Positions 13,940 to 25,725 of a DNA stretch of 64,000 nucleotides are shown here, one piece after another (position 1 is the stretch's first letter; each line of letters starts with the position of its first letter). The translations under genes and the position numbers were made by a program. The notes beneath the pieces were generated by a model, which saw nothing but the letters and a program-made list of their open reading frames with translations, did no database searches and had not been told where the DNA came from. This DNA comes from Epiperipatus broadwayi (lineage: Eukaryota; Onychophora; Udeonychophora; Euonychophora; Peripatidae): contig JAQFVV010006294.1 in NCBI GenBank assembly GCA_028023455.1, forward strand, positions 2,815,001 to 2,879,000, read 5' to 3'.

Positions 13940-14037
13940 CAGGCAACAGCAAGAAGGAATGGATTAATTATGTGAAGGTTCACGACCTCAGGCAATAGCA
14001 AGAAGGAATGGATTAATTATGTGAAGGTTCATGATCT
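13940..14037. repeat. 49-bp direct tandem duplication
   Basis: The block CAGGCAACAGCAAGAAGGAA followed by TGGATTAATTATGTGAAGG is present twice, starting at about 13940 and 13989. Only a few bases differ (CAACAG versus CAATAG, CACGACC versus CATGATC). This is a recent local duplication with no evident function. Confidence 0.9.
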
Positions 14038-14807
14038 TTTAAAATGGAAATTTAAAGACAAATTTAAATAAGAAAGTAAAATATGCATCCACAATAAAAT
14101 ATTTTAGATAAAAAAAACTGAATAAAAGATTTAAATATGACACCATCGATTTCTGTTACAAATGAATACAACTTTACTAATAAATTTAATTGAAGCCCCT
14201 GCTTCTTTCTTCATTAGCCAAAGAAAATAAACCCTTATTAAACTCACGAGGTTGACAGACATCGGCATATTAAAGAAAATAAATCATATATCTATATTAA
14301 ACAAAATAAGTTAAATATTTAATTGAGCCGCACAAAGCTATATAACATAAATTAAACGTGAAAGGTAAGTTAAAATACAATATATTAGTAAGGGATTACA
14401 GAGAGAGAGTTTAAAAGCAAAATTAGCAGAAGCTTATAAATTAATATATAAATTAAAATACAAAGGTTGAACTACATATTACAAAAGTATTTACTTATGA
14501 AGGCAGCTCTACATAAGGTGAGGTTATTTAAGGATAGTATAACGGCAGGCAGCCAGGTTGGCAATTATACAGTTATCTTGTACTGCCGGTCGGATGGAAC
14601 ATGGCAGCAGCAGGCCGGCAAACAGTTCTCCAACAGAAAGAGAGAAAGGTGAAATATTCCTCTACTCAAACTTCATAGCACAGAACTTGTGTTGGCTTCT
14701 TAAAATTTATTTTACTGAAAGTAACTAACGAAAAGGTAGCTAAACCAACTCCACTGAAAAGTAACTAAACTCAACTGACTAAAAACTGACTTCTTTTGTT
14801 CTATGGC

Positions 14808-14822
14808 CCTTTTTATATACCC
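14808..14822 (-). promoter_or_regulatory. TATA-box-like sequence, minus strand
   Basis: The minus strand reads GGGTATATAAAAAGGG at about 14806-14821. This is a near-perfect TATA box preceded by GGCGGGATTAAA. Downstream on the minus strand the sequence is comparatively GC-containing (GCCATAGAACAAAAG). In this position it could be the promoter of an LTR whose 5' end would be the TGTTGGAATG at 15103. The call rests on the motif only. Confidence 0.35.
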
Positions 14823-15692
14823 TTTAATCCCGCCAAAATTGCAATCTCAGTTCCCACAGTTATCTCTGTAATCTCTTGATTAAATAAAAAAACATTTAAT
14901 TAGTAAAATATTTTTAAAACAGATAAGGCTCGAAATACCATTTTAGCTATTTTTAAAGATTTAAAAACAACTAACAAAAAGACTTGCTTTTGATTTTTTA
15001 TTAAGATTTATAATTTTAATTAATGAAAACAGTCTGAATCTAGATAAAGATTATTTCAGTATTTCGAGCCTTTCCCATTTTTCTTTGTTGTTACATTCCA
15101 ACACTTTAATTTAAAATACATACATATATATAAAAATTACAATTATATAACGAAAATGTTAAGTTTTCAGCAATAAATATTAATAAAATTGTTGCTTCGT
15201 TCATATATATATATGCGTCACGCAAACTACTGATTCACTTTACTAAATATAATTAATTTTACTAATTTCTCTAATCATTATGCATACAGTGTGTGGGTGA
15301 ATGGCATATATTTACGGTGTGTTCTGAATTGCAGGTCCCATAGGAGGTTAGTGTAGATGGTGAAGCATGAAGCTCGATGATGATTAGACATCGACTGCTT
15401 CAATAGTTTCTATGATGATGATGACAGCTGATCATATCAACAGCAAAATTAATAGCATGGGAAAAAACAGTTATAAACTACTTGCAAAGACGTTGAAAAT
15501 TTTAAGTAGTCAGAATTTGATTTGACTTGCCATTAAAAATATATGGTTTTGTATAGTAGAAAGGATTTATAGTAATCGATCTATGTAGTTAATAAGCATG
15601 AGCAGATTATATTGATTTCAGGCAATATATATCATTCAAGCTATTTATAGTTGTTAACTTGATATTATAAATGAGAAAATTTTCATTAATTA

Positions 15693-15820
15693 AAATAAAC
15701 CACTAAACATCACATGATCACCATTTCTTATGCTTGCTCATAACTTATTGAAACAGGCAAAACTCTCCATACAGTAGCACTGAGTGACACTACTGTATGG
15801 AGAGTTTTGTCTGTTTTAAT
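15693..15820. repeat. truncated member of the hammerhead fold-back family
   Basis: CATCACATGATCACCATTTC (about 15708) and GGCAAAACTCTCCATACAGT (15755) match the end of the unit seen at 32.9 kb. The latter is then mirrored by ACTGTATGGAGAGTTTTGTC at 15791-15810, making a tight hairpin of about 28-bp arms. The ribozyme region itself is missing, so only the unit terminus and its inversion remain. Confidence 0.8.
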
Positions 15821-16249
15821 GAAAATAAATCTAAGCTGATCTTTGATATATGATAAAATAGCTCTGTTTAATAACTGGAAATTAATTATTATTATAAATA
15901 GTAAATTGTGCTGTAGCAGTGCATTTTTTTTTTTTTTTATGTTTCCAGATTTTTTCTAAAGAAAGTTCTTTATCTTTGAAGGTCTAATCTGAAACTTTAA
16001 CCTATATATTAAAAAAAAAAAATCAGCCATTTTATTTGTGTCTTAAATTTTTATTTCACACAGAATAATGACATGCTTAAAAAGAAACCTTTTAAGTAGT
16101 CACAATATTTCTTTCTATCATCAATTTTAATTATATCTTTAGATCATGTTCAAATAAAATAACTGCATAAATTAAAAAAAGAATCATATAATATTTTTGA
16201 GGGTCTTTCTCAAATTTTGCTAGTTTAGGAAAAAAAAAGAAGAGACAAT

Positions 16250-18445
16250 TGATTTTAAAAGTGGACATAAACTTTACTACAAAGACACACACATCACGTG
16301 TGGAGTATGATTCATCATAAACTAAAGATTGGAGGAAATAATACTGCTGAGATTGATGGTATATTAGACAGTGCTAAGATTACTTGTTATTCAGTGTAAT
16401 GGAATTTACACCAAGTTTTCATTATGAGAAAGGAGAGTAAAAGAGTTTTATATAGATGTTCAGAATGCTTTTGATCATATCATACAATATTTTAAAATTG
16501 TTGTGAAAGATTTTAATGCTAAAATTGGAAAATAATTGAAAGATAAAAAATAGAAGACAGAGATTTATGGATTTTGAGAAAAAATAAACCATATATGAAG
16601 AAAATCCAAAGCAGATATGATTTGGAAACATCTAAATGAAGGTTCAATAAAGTTGGATTATATTTTGACAATAGAAAAAATATATTTCAAGATTGTAATA
16701 TACTTAACAGATGAGATGTGTGTTAATATAAAGCTATGCAGACAAAAGCTAATAATAAAGACAATATTAACAGTTGATTTACTTAAGCTTCAGAAATATT
16801 ATAATGAATTTAAATTAAAATTTGCATATTGTTTTAAAATATTAAAACGTACTTGAAGATGGAGCACTCAGATTTGAATGAGCTCAGCATAAAGCTAATT
16901 GATACTTTGCTAAAGACTGCTATATAGATAGTTTATATCAAAAAGCAATTCACTAATACATTTTTAGCAGAGACAAGATTATAAAAAGGACTAGGCAATA
17001 TTTAAATGCGATCTATTGAGAAGAATATTTGGAATTCTATAAAATAGCATGATAAAGAATTAATAATGATATGGAAATATATTTGTGAAGCGAAACAGGA
17101 AAGCTACACAAAAACATGAATCTTTCAAAAATATAATTTTTATTATTGGAAAGAAAATTGTTTCAACATTAAGAAAGAAAAGAAAACACTATTGTTAAAA
17201 AAGGAATGACATTCTGAAGTGTGTGGAAGAATTTTATCAAGAACTTTATAATAATAAATAATTAGAAAATATAATTGTATCCACAATTATGACAACCATT
17301 TAGAATTCCAATTGTTTTATAGGAAATTAACTATGCAAAAACTGGAATTACTTCAGGGAATAATTGAATAATTATAGATATTTAAAAAAAAAGTGCAAAT
17401 GAAGAAATTTAGAAATTATTGGCAAAGCTGTATAACAAATATCTAAATCAGGGGTCCCCAATCCTATGCCTGCGGGCACCATGGCGCCCCCAGACCATTT
17501 TATGTGTGCCCATTGTTATCCTAACACGATAAAAAATTATTTATCTGATACAAATAAATTTAATTTTTAAAATTTCTTATAAATTATTGTATTATATTGT
17601 AATCAAATTGTAGGGCATACTATACTTTTACAGCATAAATAAATATTTTTTTGTACATTATGTGTATTATTAACAATATTCAACTATAAATTTACATTGA
17701 AAAATAAATGGTGCCCGCCACCTGGCTGGTATTATAGAATGTGCTCTTAAGTGCAAAAAGGTTGGGGACCCCTGATCTAAATGATAAAGATATATAGATG
17801 ATTGGGAACAGCTCGTTATAATCTTAAAAATGGAAAGGATGCAGTTCCTTACAAAATACTATAAGTGTTAAAATAGGGTGATGTGTATTAGCTTTATATT
17901 AATAGAATTGTATCATTTAATATTAAAGATTATTTTATTGTTTCAATTAAAAAAAATGCAGATAGATCAAAATAATTATTGTTTCAATATTATTATTCAT
18001 ATTATTAATAACTTATTTATGGTTTAAAAGAATCAAGAGGAACTAGAGATATGTTAGCAGGAAAATACAATAATAATTCATATATTTTAACAATATAGAG
18101 AAGGCATTTGACCATTAATCAAAAGGTTTTATGGCAGTAGTTGAAATTAGTTCGTTATCTGTCGAACTTTAATATTATACAATTTTTTCATAATCGTGTG
18201 AGATAAAGCATTGCTATTACCAGTAAAAATTCCAAAGCATATAAAATAAAACTGATGTTAAACAGGGATGTATTCCAGCTCCAATTTAATTCTCAGGATG
18301 CTGTTGAGCTAGTAATAAATGAAAAAAAAGTCTTCAGCAACATTTTGCCTCAATGGTTATCAGTTTGACATTATGAATTGATTTGAATATCTTGGTAGCT
18401 TTTTAGGTAGAATACAGATTTCAGTGTGATTTTGCTAATATTAAT
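16250..18445 (+). pseudogene. decayed LINE with endonuclease and RT parts (copy 3), interrupted by a MITE
   Basis: The plus-strand remnants run in family order. Endonuclease: DFNAKIGK (near 16510-16530), then a KLDYIL block (about 16650-16666), where complete relatives have NQIDYIL. Linker region around 16770-17400. RT: AKLYNKYLN at 17421-17448, resuming as DKDI after the MITE. This matches AKLYIKCLNDKDVP of copy 1. Then come a motif A relic with RRHLT (near 18100), motif B with DVKQGCIPAPI (near 18255) and FEYLGS (near 18390). The copy then ends without the C-terminal domain of copy 1. Many stops and frameshifts are present. It is the only copy here with an endonuclease relic. Other LINE clades share these motifs, so the clade is undecided. 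Confidence 0.82.
17449..17774. mobile_element. 326-bp non-autonomous hAT MITE
   Basis: The ends are inverted repeats. The left starts CAGGGGTCCCCAATCC and the right, read inward, starts CAGGGGTCCCCAACC. An exact 8-bp target duplication ATCTAAAT flanks it at 17441-17448 and 17775-17782. Both features are standard for hAT elements. The interior has no open frame. The duplicated target is part of the codons for Tyr-Leu-Asn in the LINE RT domain, so the MITE landed in the LINE after the LINE inserted. Confidence 0.95.
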
Positions 18446-19640
18446 AAGTTAAAAAATGATGTATTTTATTATAATGATATAGCTACTTTTAACTCAGATG
18501 TATGTAGGGGTATATTTTGCCAAATTTATTGTATAGAATTAAGACATGAACTCCCAGCCATAATAACATTAAAAGCAAAATTCATTTGTTTCTTTTTATT
18601 TTGAAAATATGTTGACAAAATCAAAATATCCATTAGAATGTTTTTTAGTTTGCTGAATATAATGATATTGAATATACTAAAATAAGGGCACAACTTCATT
18701 AGGTTATATATGTAATGCAAATGAAAGGTAATAAATTCCTCAGAAAACATGATGTTGAGAATGGTAAAAACAAATCCTGTTTACATTATCATCCAAAATG
18801 GAAAGTAATTTAATTCATTATGCTACTATTTTATATAATTTTTAAATAAATAATGTAATATAAAATAGCATTATATAACAGCAATAATTCTATATATTTG
18901 TTATAATAATAATACAAAAAAAAGTTTTTCCAGCAAATATTTTGCTCTTATCAGTATGGTTGTTAACCATTTTAAAGCTTCAATTTACAATGCATACATA
19001 GAGATATCTATTATTATTTTTTATATAAAATTAGTTATAACTAAAAATAATGGATAGAGAGGGGGGTGAGGACAACAATCCAAATATTCATCTTGCTATG
19101 AATATGAGAACACCATAAGTTCTTGAAAGCGCTAAGCTATAATTAATTTATAGAAATCACAAGCTTCTCTATAGTTGCATATAAGTACACTTATCAAAAT
19201 TATTACATTCTGTATAGAAGAAGTATAAACAGCTAATGTCATTAAATATAATATGCAAAAATTAAATTTATCAATTAAACAATCATTATAGAACATGTAT
19301 ATAAAAAAAACACTATATAAAGATATGTTATATAACTTTCTATTCATTTTTAAATAACCAAATTATTAATGAAATTACTTGATATTTATATTTATTTATA
19401 CAGCTATTGTAATTGATATGTTTCATATATTTTTCTGCTCTTAAGTTTTTTAATGAAGTTTAAATTATATTTTGCATACAATCTATTCTATGTCCGTATT
19501 TTAAATAGCAAACATATAATGCAGGTTTATCACCTGTCCTATTAATTGCATTGTGAGTACAATAATCCTATCAATATAAGACTTATTCTTATTAATATTA
19601 AATACAATACAAAAAAAAAGTATCACATGTATTTATGATT
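18446..19640. other. AT-rich spacer, no gene seen
   Basis: AT-rich sequence with a short G run at 19060. Two short minus-strand frames (18526-18750 and 19132-19347) are hydrophobic but show no domain. I treat them as chance. Confidence 0.5.
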
Positions 19641-22214
19641 TTATATAAATCCAGAACAATAAATTGCAATGGGAGTAAAGAAAAAATGTGGTTAAAATTT
19701 TGCCATCAAGTATAAATAGAGATAAACAAATTTTACTTTGATTTTAAGTTAAAATCAGTTTCTATTAAACTTATTTCACAATTATTTTAGAATTTGAGAT
19801 TGACCCAATCAAGGATAAATACTCAATTTTTAAAATTTATAAAGTAAATATGATATTATAAAGATTATCAAGGCAAATTTAATGAAATGCAATATTAATT
19901 GCCTTTATTTGGAAGATGTAGCTGAAATATAACGTGAAGGATACAATTACATAAAAGTATTGAAGTCTTTCAGAAGTCTGCTGCAGAAAAATTTAAAAGT
20001 CAGTAACAAACATGAAATAGATTTTGGAGACCAACATAATATATTTGTATTTAGTAGATTGATATATATATAGTCATTACAAAACTCATCTTTAACTTTT
20101 TTTTCTTTTGAAGTTAGAATGGCTATTTATGAATGACTAATAATGGTGATTATTTATGATTAGATACTATAACATATAAAACAATAGGTAATACAAAAGA
20201 ATTACATTTATATATATATATGCTTACAACTGTATGAATTATCTATAGTTTGTTAATGTTATGAATTGATAAGTATTATTTGGTATTAAAAAAACTATAA
20301 ATATTTTTATTTTAAAACAAAAAAGAACTTGAAATAAGCAAGTAAAAAAAAAAATAATTGAAGAAAATAAGTACAATAACAATCTTGTCCTCATATGATA
20401 TTAATATTACACTAGTTTATGATCCTTGGCACCATATTGAATTTTTAAAAAACTGACTTGAGACAAAATTTTCACAATAACTACAGTTTTAATAATGTTA
20501 GAGCAAAAAGCTTTACATTGTCAGAGACTAGAAAAACTTAGAAAACAATAAAGCTAAGACAAATAGTGATTACCACTGACTTGAGACAAAATTTTCACAA
20601 TAACTACAGTTTTAATAATGTTAGAGCAAAAAGCTTTACATTGTCAGAGACTAGAAAAACTTAGAAAACAATAAAGCTAAGACAAATAGTGATTACCATT
20701 TAAAAAATAAGTAAAAAAAGAAATTTCAATATCCGAAATAATTATTACTTTATTATTTGTTCATAGTTTCTAATTTATTATTAATTAAGTTTAAATTATA
20801 TTTTTATTGATAATTTCTTAGTATTCCTCACAAAATTGTCTTTCAAATCATACTTCTTACCTGAAATAATTCATATCTTCAGAATCTCCAAAAGTATTCA
20901 CATAAGAATTCGTTTTTATCTTGTACCCTCAAAGTTGATAAATCTCAAAGGTGTCTATAAGGAAAAAGATTCATCATAATAAAAGATACAAAAACAAATC
21001 ATTTCCAGAAGATGGATATGCATTTGTCATCATAGCAATTGGCTTCTTGTCTTATGTAAAACTAGAAATTGTATGCTACTGTCTGTATCAATGATAAAAT
21101 GGGTTTCATCTTTTCATTTTATATTTTTTGTGTACACCAGCGATATTTATATTCTTTATGCATACCTGTGATGCTATCTTGTTATATTTTTTGTCCCATA
21201 GAGATATAACTTATTTGCATATAACTGATTTGCTAATTATAGACTTGAAAATAATGTGATGCAAGATGTGGCAAAACTACTGACTCCACAGCATGAGTAC
21301 CAAGGCATAGGCAAGAATCAGAATTTGATTTTTTGCCTGCATACAATTTCATGTGGTATATACATAACCATTATCTCTATCACTATACTCACACTATTTG
21401 AAATCTCTTTATTGGTTTTAAGTGTTTATATTTTCACATGGTACTATGCCAGTAAATTTTGTGATTGCTTTATCAACTGCAACCTTTCTGTATATGTGAT
21501 AATCAGTCTTAAAATTTACATTGCTCTGCTCTATAATTTTTATATATAAAAATTACTTGTTATACAAGCATGGACCTGCAACTGAAAACACAAACACACT
21601 AATACAAATATAAACATACTAATAAATTATTAAACCTTTTGAGAATCATTATGTTTTATAAAATAAGGTTGCCTCAAACTTGAATCAGAACCCCAAAATT
21701 ACATTATAAATAAACAATTTTTGTTATATTTGAATACAAATTTATATACTGTATAATAAAGAGCATAATTGATTTAATATTACATAATTTATATACCACA
21801 CAGACACACCAATACAAATGCAAATATTAATAAATTATACCATTTATCAAATAATTAAAAAAAAAATTTAAAATACTATTCAAATAATTAAAAAATTAAA
21901 ATTGAATACTTACACCCGATATTCTGATTATGTTTCAAAACCCTTGAAATGCGAATTATTGGCACATTTTTAATCCATTTTAGTAATGTATCTGATCGAT
22001 TAAAAATTTCTGCTTTGTCTTCTCCATACAAACTAGTAAACTGAGCAGAAAAGAAAAAATTAAATGAACCTATTAATAAACATATTAATAAAAACTTAAA
22101 ATATTATCAGATTTCAACATGAGATATGCCGTTTGAAAGAGATTTTAAAGCAGCAATGAATGCTGGCATTTCTGTTGACATCATGCTTGTAGTTTTCATG
22201 CAATTTTAAAAATA
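19641..22214. repeat. segmental duplication, copy A
   Basis: This copy is similar to 24569-27372 in the same orientation. Shared landmarks: AATAAATTGCAATGGGAG (19659, versus 24587); AAGGATAAATACTCAATTTT (19813, versus 24741); CACCATATTGAATTTT (20430, versus 25726); TTCAGAATCTCCAAAAGTAT (20878, versus 26060); AATAATGTGATGCAAGATGT (21250, versus 26380). The last shared words (AAACATTTCAAC) lie beyond a transposon at 22223-24465 that interrupts the copy. No conserved open frame is shared by the two copies, so this is probably non-coding or a fragment of an older element. Confidence 0.82.
20452..20697. repeat. near-perfect 123-bp tandem duplication
   Basis: ACTGACTTGAGACAAAATTT starts at 20452 and again at 20575. 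The two 123-bp blocks are virtually identical up to AAATAGTGATTACCA. The homologous place in copy B (about 25747) has a single diverged block. The duplication therefore arose after the A/B duplication and recently. Confidence 0.95.
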
Positions 22215-22329
22215 AAACATTTGGTTGTCATCTGATCGTTCGTGTCAGCCGCCAGAGGCGCGATTTCTAGCTAAATTTCTAGAAATATGCCGTTTCCGCG
22301 GCCGCACCCAAGCCTTTAAGCATTCTTTC

Positions 22330-22470
22330 TAAAAGAAATCCTAGAAAGATTGTTAACTCGGAGTTAAGTCTACTTTCTACGCTAAAAGGTAGAGTATTAA
22401 CTCGGAAGTTAAGTCTCCTTTCTACGATAAAATCTAGAAAGAGTGTTAACTCGGCTTAGCGGCTAACGGT
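22330..22470. repeat. subterminal repeats inside the TIR transposon
   Basis: Three imperfect copies of a block of about 55 bp: GTTAACTCGGAGTTAAGTC and TTTCTACGCTAAAA recur at about 22350, 22396 and 22450. GTTAACTCGGAGTTAA is itself partly palindromic. Such subterminal arrays are often transposase binding sites; this is an inference only. Confidence 0.75.
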
Positions 22471-23069
22471 GTGGCTTTTTCCGATGCTAAAAGCAGAGGA
22501 AAATGCCATAGTTGTTTGTGTCACACACTATATTGTAATGCTGCATTATGTATTTGATGTAACAATATCGTACTAGGGTGTTTATTTTGATCGTGTCAAA
22601 ATTATTTAAATTTTCATCGGTGCCTTGTTTTTTTAAGACCAATCGATGTACTGTTACATTTTATCAATTTTAACAGTATCGTGATTGTTCCTCATAAATT
22701 TGTATTTCTCCTAAATTTTCGATTAGGGTGGAATAGCGTAAAAATTTAAAAATCACGCTTTGAGTCACGTTTTAGCGAGAAATTTTCCGAGACAAAAAGT
22801 ACGGCTAATTCCCACAACAGAAAACTTTAAAAGATGGGAATTGCCAGACACGGGCCAGCGCTGGAATATTTCTACAGCAGAAAAAAAGAAAAAAACATCC
22901 TGCTGCTGAAAGAAAAGATTGGATTGTGCGGCAAATATATGCAGATTTGAGGTCTGAAAACATCTGCCGACGGAAAGGTTCACTTCGTAAAGGCAAGCTT
23001 GTTTGAGGGATTCTAAATGACCTTCGTCAAATGTCAAAAATAAAAGAAGTAACTTCAATTTTTATTTAA

Positions 23070-24380
23070 ACGTACATCCCTTCTCCCGATAATTGTTGGC
23101 GTCGGCAATCAAATGTAAAATAAAAGAAGTAACTAAAATTTTTATTTAAACATAGCCCCAAAAAATCCTCTTCTCCCAATAATTGTTGTCGTCGGCAATC
23201 AAACGGTCAAATAAAAGGAACGTCAATTATTCTTTAATCGTATAGAAAAAAACAAAAAAAACCCTCCCACTAATTGTCCTGGCCAATCAAATGTAAACCA
23301 ATCGAAGTAAGACAGTAAATTATTAGTTAAACATAACCCAAATTACTATTCGAACGTATACCGAAAAAGACTCGCTCTTGTCAATCAAAATTAAAGAAAT
23401 CTAGACTATTATTGTCCCATTGTCAAATGGAATATTATTTGGGAAAACCCAAATAATTTATAAACGAAAAAAAAAAAAAAGAAAGTCAAATCGGTTTTCA
23501 ATCAAATGGTAACCGATAAAAGTAACTTAAATTTTGATTTAAACATACACACGAACAAAAACAAAATGCAAAACTCTTTCTCCCAATAATTGTTGTCGCC
23601 AATCACCAAAAAACACCAACCCCTCTCACTAATTATTGTCAGCAATCAAATGTACACCACTACTAAAAGTAACGTAAACTACTATTCTTTAAACGGTTAC
23701 ACCCCTTCTCCCAATAATTGTTGTCTACAATCGTACACACAAAAAAACACCCTTCCCAGTAATTAGTGTCGGGAATCAAATGTAAACCGATCAAAGTAAG
23801 ACCGCAACTTATTATTTAAACGTAACCCAAATTACTATTTGAATCTACACCAAAAAAACACCCGCTCTTGTCAATAAAAATTAAACAAACAACAACTATT
23901 ATCGTCCCATTGTCAAAAATATTTATTTGTAGAACCAAAACCGTAATTTATAAATGAAAGGAAGTCCAATCGGTCGTCCATCAAATGTAAACTGATAAAA
24001 GTAAAGGTTTTAAATTTTATTTAAACATAAACACACACGCGCGAAAAAAAAAAAAACAACACTTCTTCCAATAATTGTTTTCGGCAATGAAATGTAAACC
24101 TATCAAAGTAACGTAAATTATTATTTAAAGATCCATCATAAAACCCCGTTCTCTCTTGAATTTTGTCAATCCAATTTTACAAAAACAGTAATATTATTAT
24201 TTTTTTTTAAAAAAACACAAATTACTATTTGAACACACACCAAAAAAGACCCTTTGGTAAAAAAAAACAAACTATTATTATCCCATCGTCAAAAATATTA
24301 TTTGGGAAAAATAATTCAGAAACGAAAAAAAGTAAACTTTGTAAACAAACCAAAAAAAAAAGTCAATATTAATAGAGAAT
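23070..24380. repeat. degenerate internal minisatellite of the TIR transposon
   Basis: The words CAATAATTGTTGTCGGCAAT, CAAATGTAAACCGATCAAAG and TATTATTTAAACGTA recur many times in a fixed order with a spacing of roughly 70-130 bp. They are separated by A- and C-rich spacers. Copies are diverged and indel-rich. The array fills most of the element's right half and leaves no space for a coding region. Confidence 0.8.
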
Positions 24381-25429
24381 CGCTATCCCGGGAACTATAT
24401 ATTAATGTGTTTTTCAGTTAGAAATCGCGCCTTTGGCGGCTGACACGAAGAATCAGATGACAACCAAACATTTCAACAAATCAGCTACCACCACACTACA
24501 TTTGCATTACAACCACTCAACCTGTTATTAAACACTGCAATATATATATATTTAAAAATCCATATTAATTTATATAAACAGAAAAAATAAATTGCAATAG
24601 GAGTGAAGAAATTGTGGGGTTAAAAATTTGCCTCCAAATAAGAATAGGGATAATCAAAATTTTATCTTTATTTCAAATAGAAGTCAGCTGATATTAGATT
24701 CATTTCACAGTTATTTTGGAAGTTAATACTGACCCAGTCAAGGATAAATATTCAGTTTTTAAAATTTATAAAGTGAATATGTTTTAAAATCTGAATTTTT
24801 AATTGATAAGAAACAAAAAAGCTATAATGATTTTAAAATGAATATAGTTTAATTTACAATTGATTAGCTTTGACATTCAACTGTAGCTTTAGGCTTAAAG
24901 GATTGAATTGAACCATAAATAATCTCATTTTAAAGTTGTCATTATGCCAATGTTTAGAGAGCTTTTTCCCCCATTAATTCTATTGAACTGAATAATTTTA
25001 AGTATATGATTCTGTTTAAAGATTAAGTATTCACAAAAATTTGTAAAATCTTTCAAAATTGTTGTTATATCTATTTGATTTATTTATTAATATTTGTAAA
25101 ATGTTTGTAAAAATTTCATTGAATTGTTCATTTAGATATATATTTGTTTATTTAATTTAAATACTTAAGGAAAAAAAGAGAGTAGGTTTTGTTGTCTATT
25201 CACTATGAAGCTGAATGCCAACAAATAAAAACTATAGATTAAAAGTTGAAATAAAAATCATTAAATAAAGATGAAAATTATATTTATTTACATTATAGTA
25301 CATCACACCTTGTATACAATTTGACAAACCTAGTTCTTAGTAAATGCTAATACTGCCCACTGTTAAAGACTAAACAATATCTTAACTATTCTCAGACCTG
25401 AGTAAATACTACAAAAATTGTCTATATTC

Positions 25430-25725
25430 ACAGTCCGACTGCACAGTTCGCCTGATAGCAAGTAAAAATAAGTCTGGTGCGGTCTGTTCCCTCTCCAATT
25501 GTTGGTGTCTACAGAGGCTTGGTCTCTGGGATGACATCCCTCATAGCAGAAAAGAAAAGTCGCTACAACTTTTTCAACAGGTTTTTCTCTGGGTCATTTT
25601 TCCTGACATCCCACATCACAATCACAACAGCACCATCCACAAAGCTGAGAAAAATCTTGCTGTTCTTTTCAGTGCACAATATTTCTACATTTTCACAATT
25701 TAATAATCTGGTTGAGTTTGCAGGT
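25430..25725. repeat. first half of hAT-leader-like sequence
   Basis: GTCTACAGAGGCTTGGTCTC, TCCCTCATAG and AAAAGTCGCTACAAC align in order with 9505-9575. The matching continues to CAATTTAATAATCTGG (about 25690), versus TATTAATAATTTAAGTG at 9705. The second half of the hAT leader match lies at 27430-27740. An open plus-strand frame at 25477-25758 overlaps this stretch but shows no known domain and is unlikely to be a gene. Confidence 0.75.

Larger units (their letters stand above)
12360..15450. other. less AT-rich island, possibly an old LTR-type element
   Basis: Composition changes here: GC-containing words are common (GGGGCCGTAG at 12362, GGCCCGGAAGCAAAGCG at 12647, CCGCCATTTTGACGGGACGG at 13513, GCAGCAGGCCGGC at 14604). 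This is unlike the flanks. The 12430-12704 part ends in a GATGATGATGAT run, like a LINE or SINE 3' tail. At 14480-15105 a minus-strand TATA-like box and a TGTTGGAATG terminus (15103) look like an LTR, but I did not find a second LTR, a primer site or any gag-pol remnant. It could be one or several foreign insertions. No coding region is supported. Confidence 0.35.
22223..24465. mobile_element. 2.24-kb TIR transposon of unassigned superfamily
   Basis: The element starts GGTTGTCATCTGATCGTTCG at 22223 and ends with a good inverted copy of this, CGAAGAATCAGATGACAACC. The inverted termini continue through TGTCAGCCGCCAGAGGCGCG and ATTTCTA, so the TIR is about 50 bp with few mismatches. An exact 8-bp duplication AAACATTT flanks it (22215-22222 and 24466-24473). 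Copy B of the segmental duplication lacks the insertion and gives an approximate empty site. The termini are far more GC-rich than the surroundings (CCGCGGCCGC at 22296). No transposase was recognised inside. The 8-bp duplication allows hAT, P, Merlin or Sola1 relatives, but the GGTTG terminus is not the usual hAT CA end. Confidence 0.9.

Noticed and set aside
14480-15105. Definite LTR
   Set aside because: Only one TG-type terminus and a TATA-like box; no second LTR, primer-binding site, or gag-pol similarity, so left as a suggestion.
22765-23058. Overlapping minus-strand frames of 97 and 63 codons inside the TIR transposon
   Set aside because: No recognisable transposase motif; the longer one is Phe-rich and merges into the minisatellite. 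A spliced exon cannot be excluded but is not supported.
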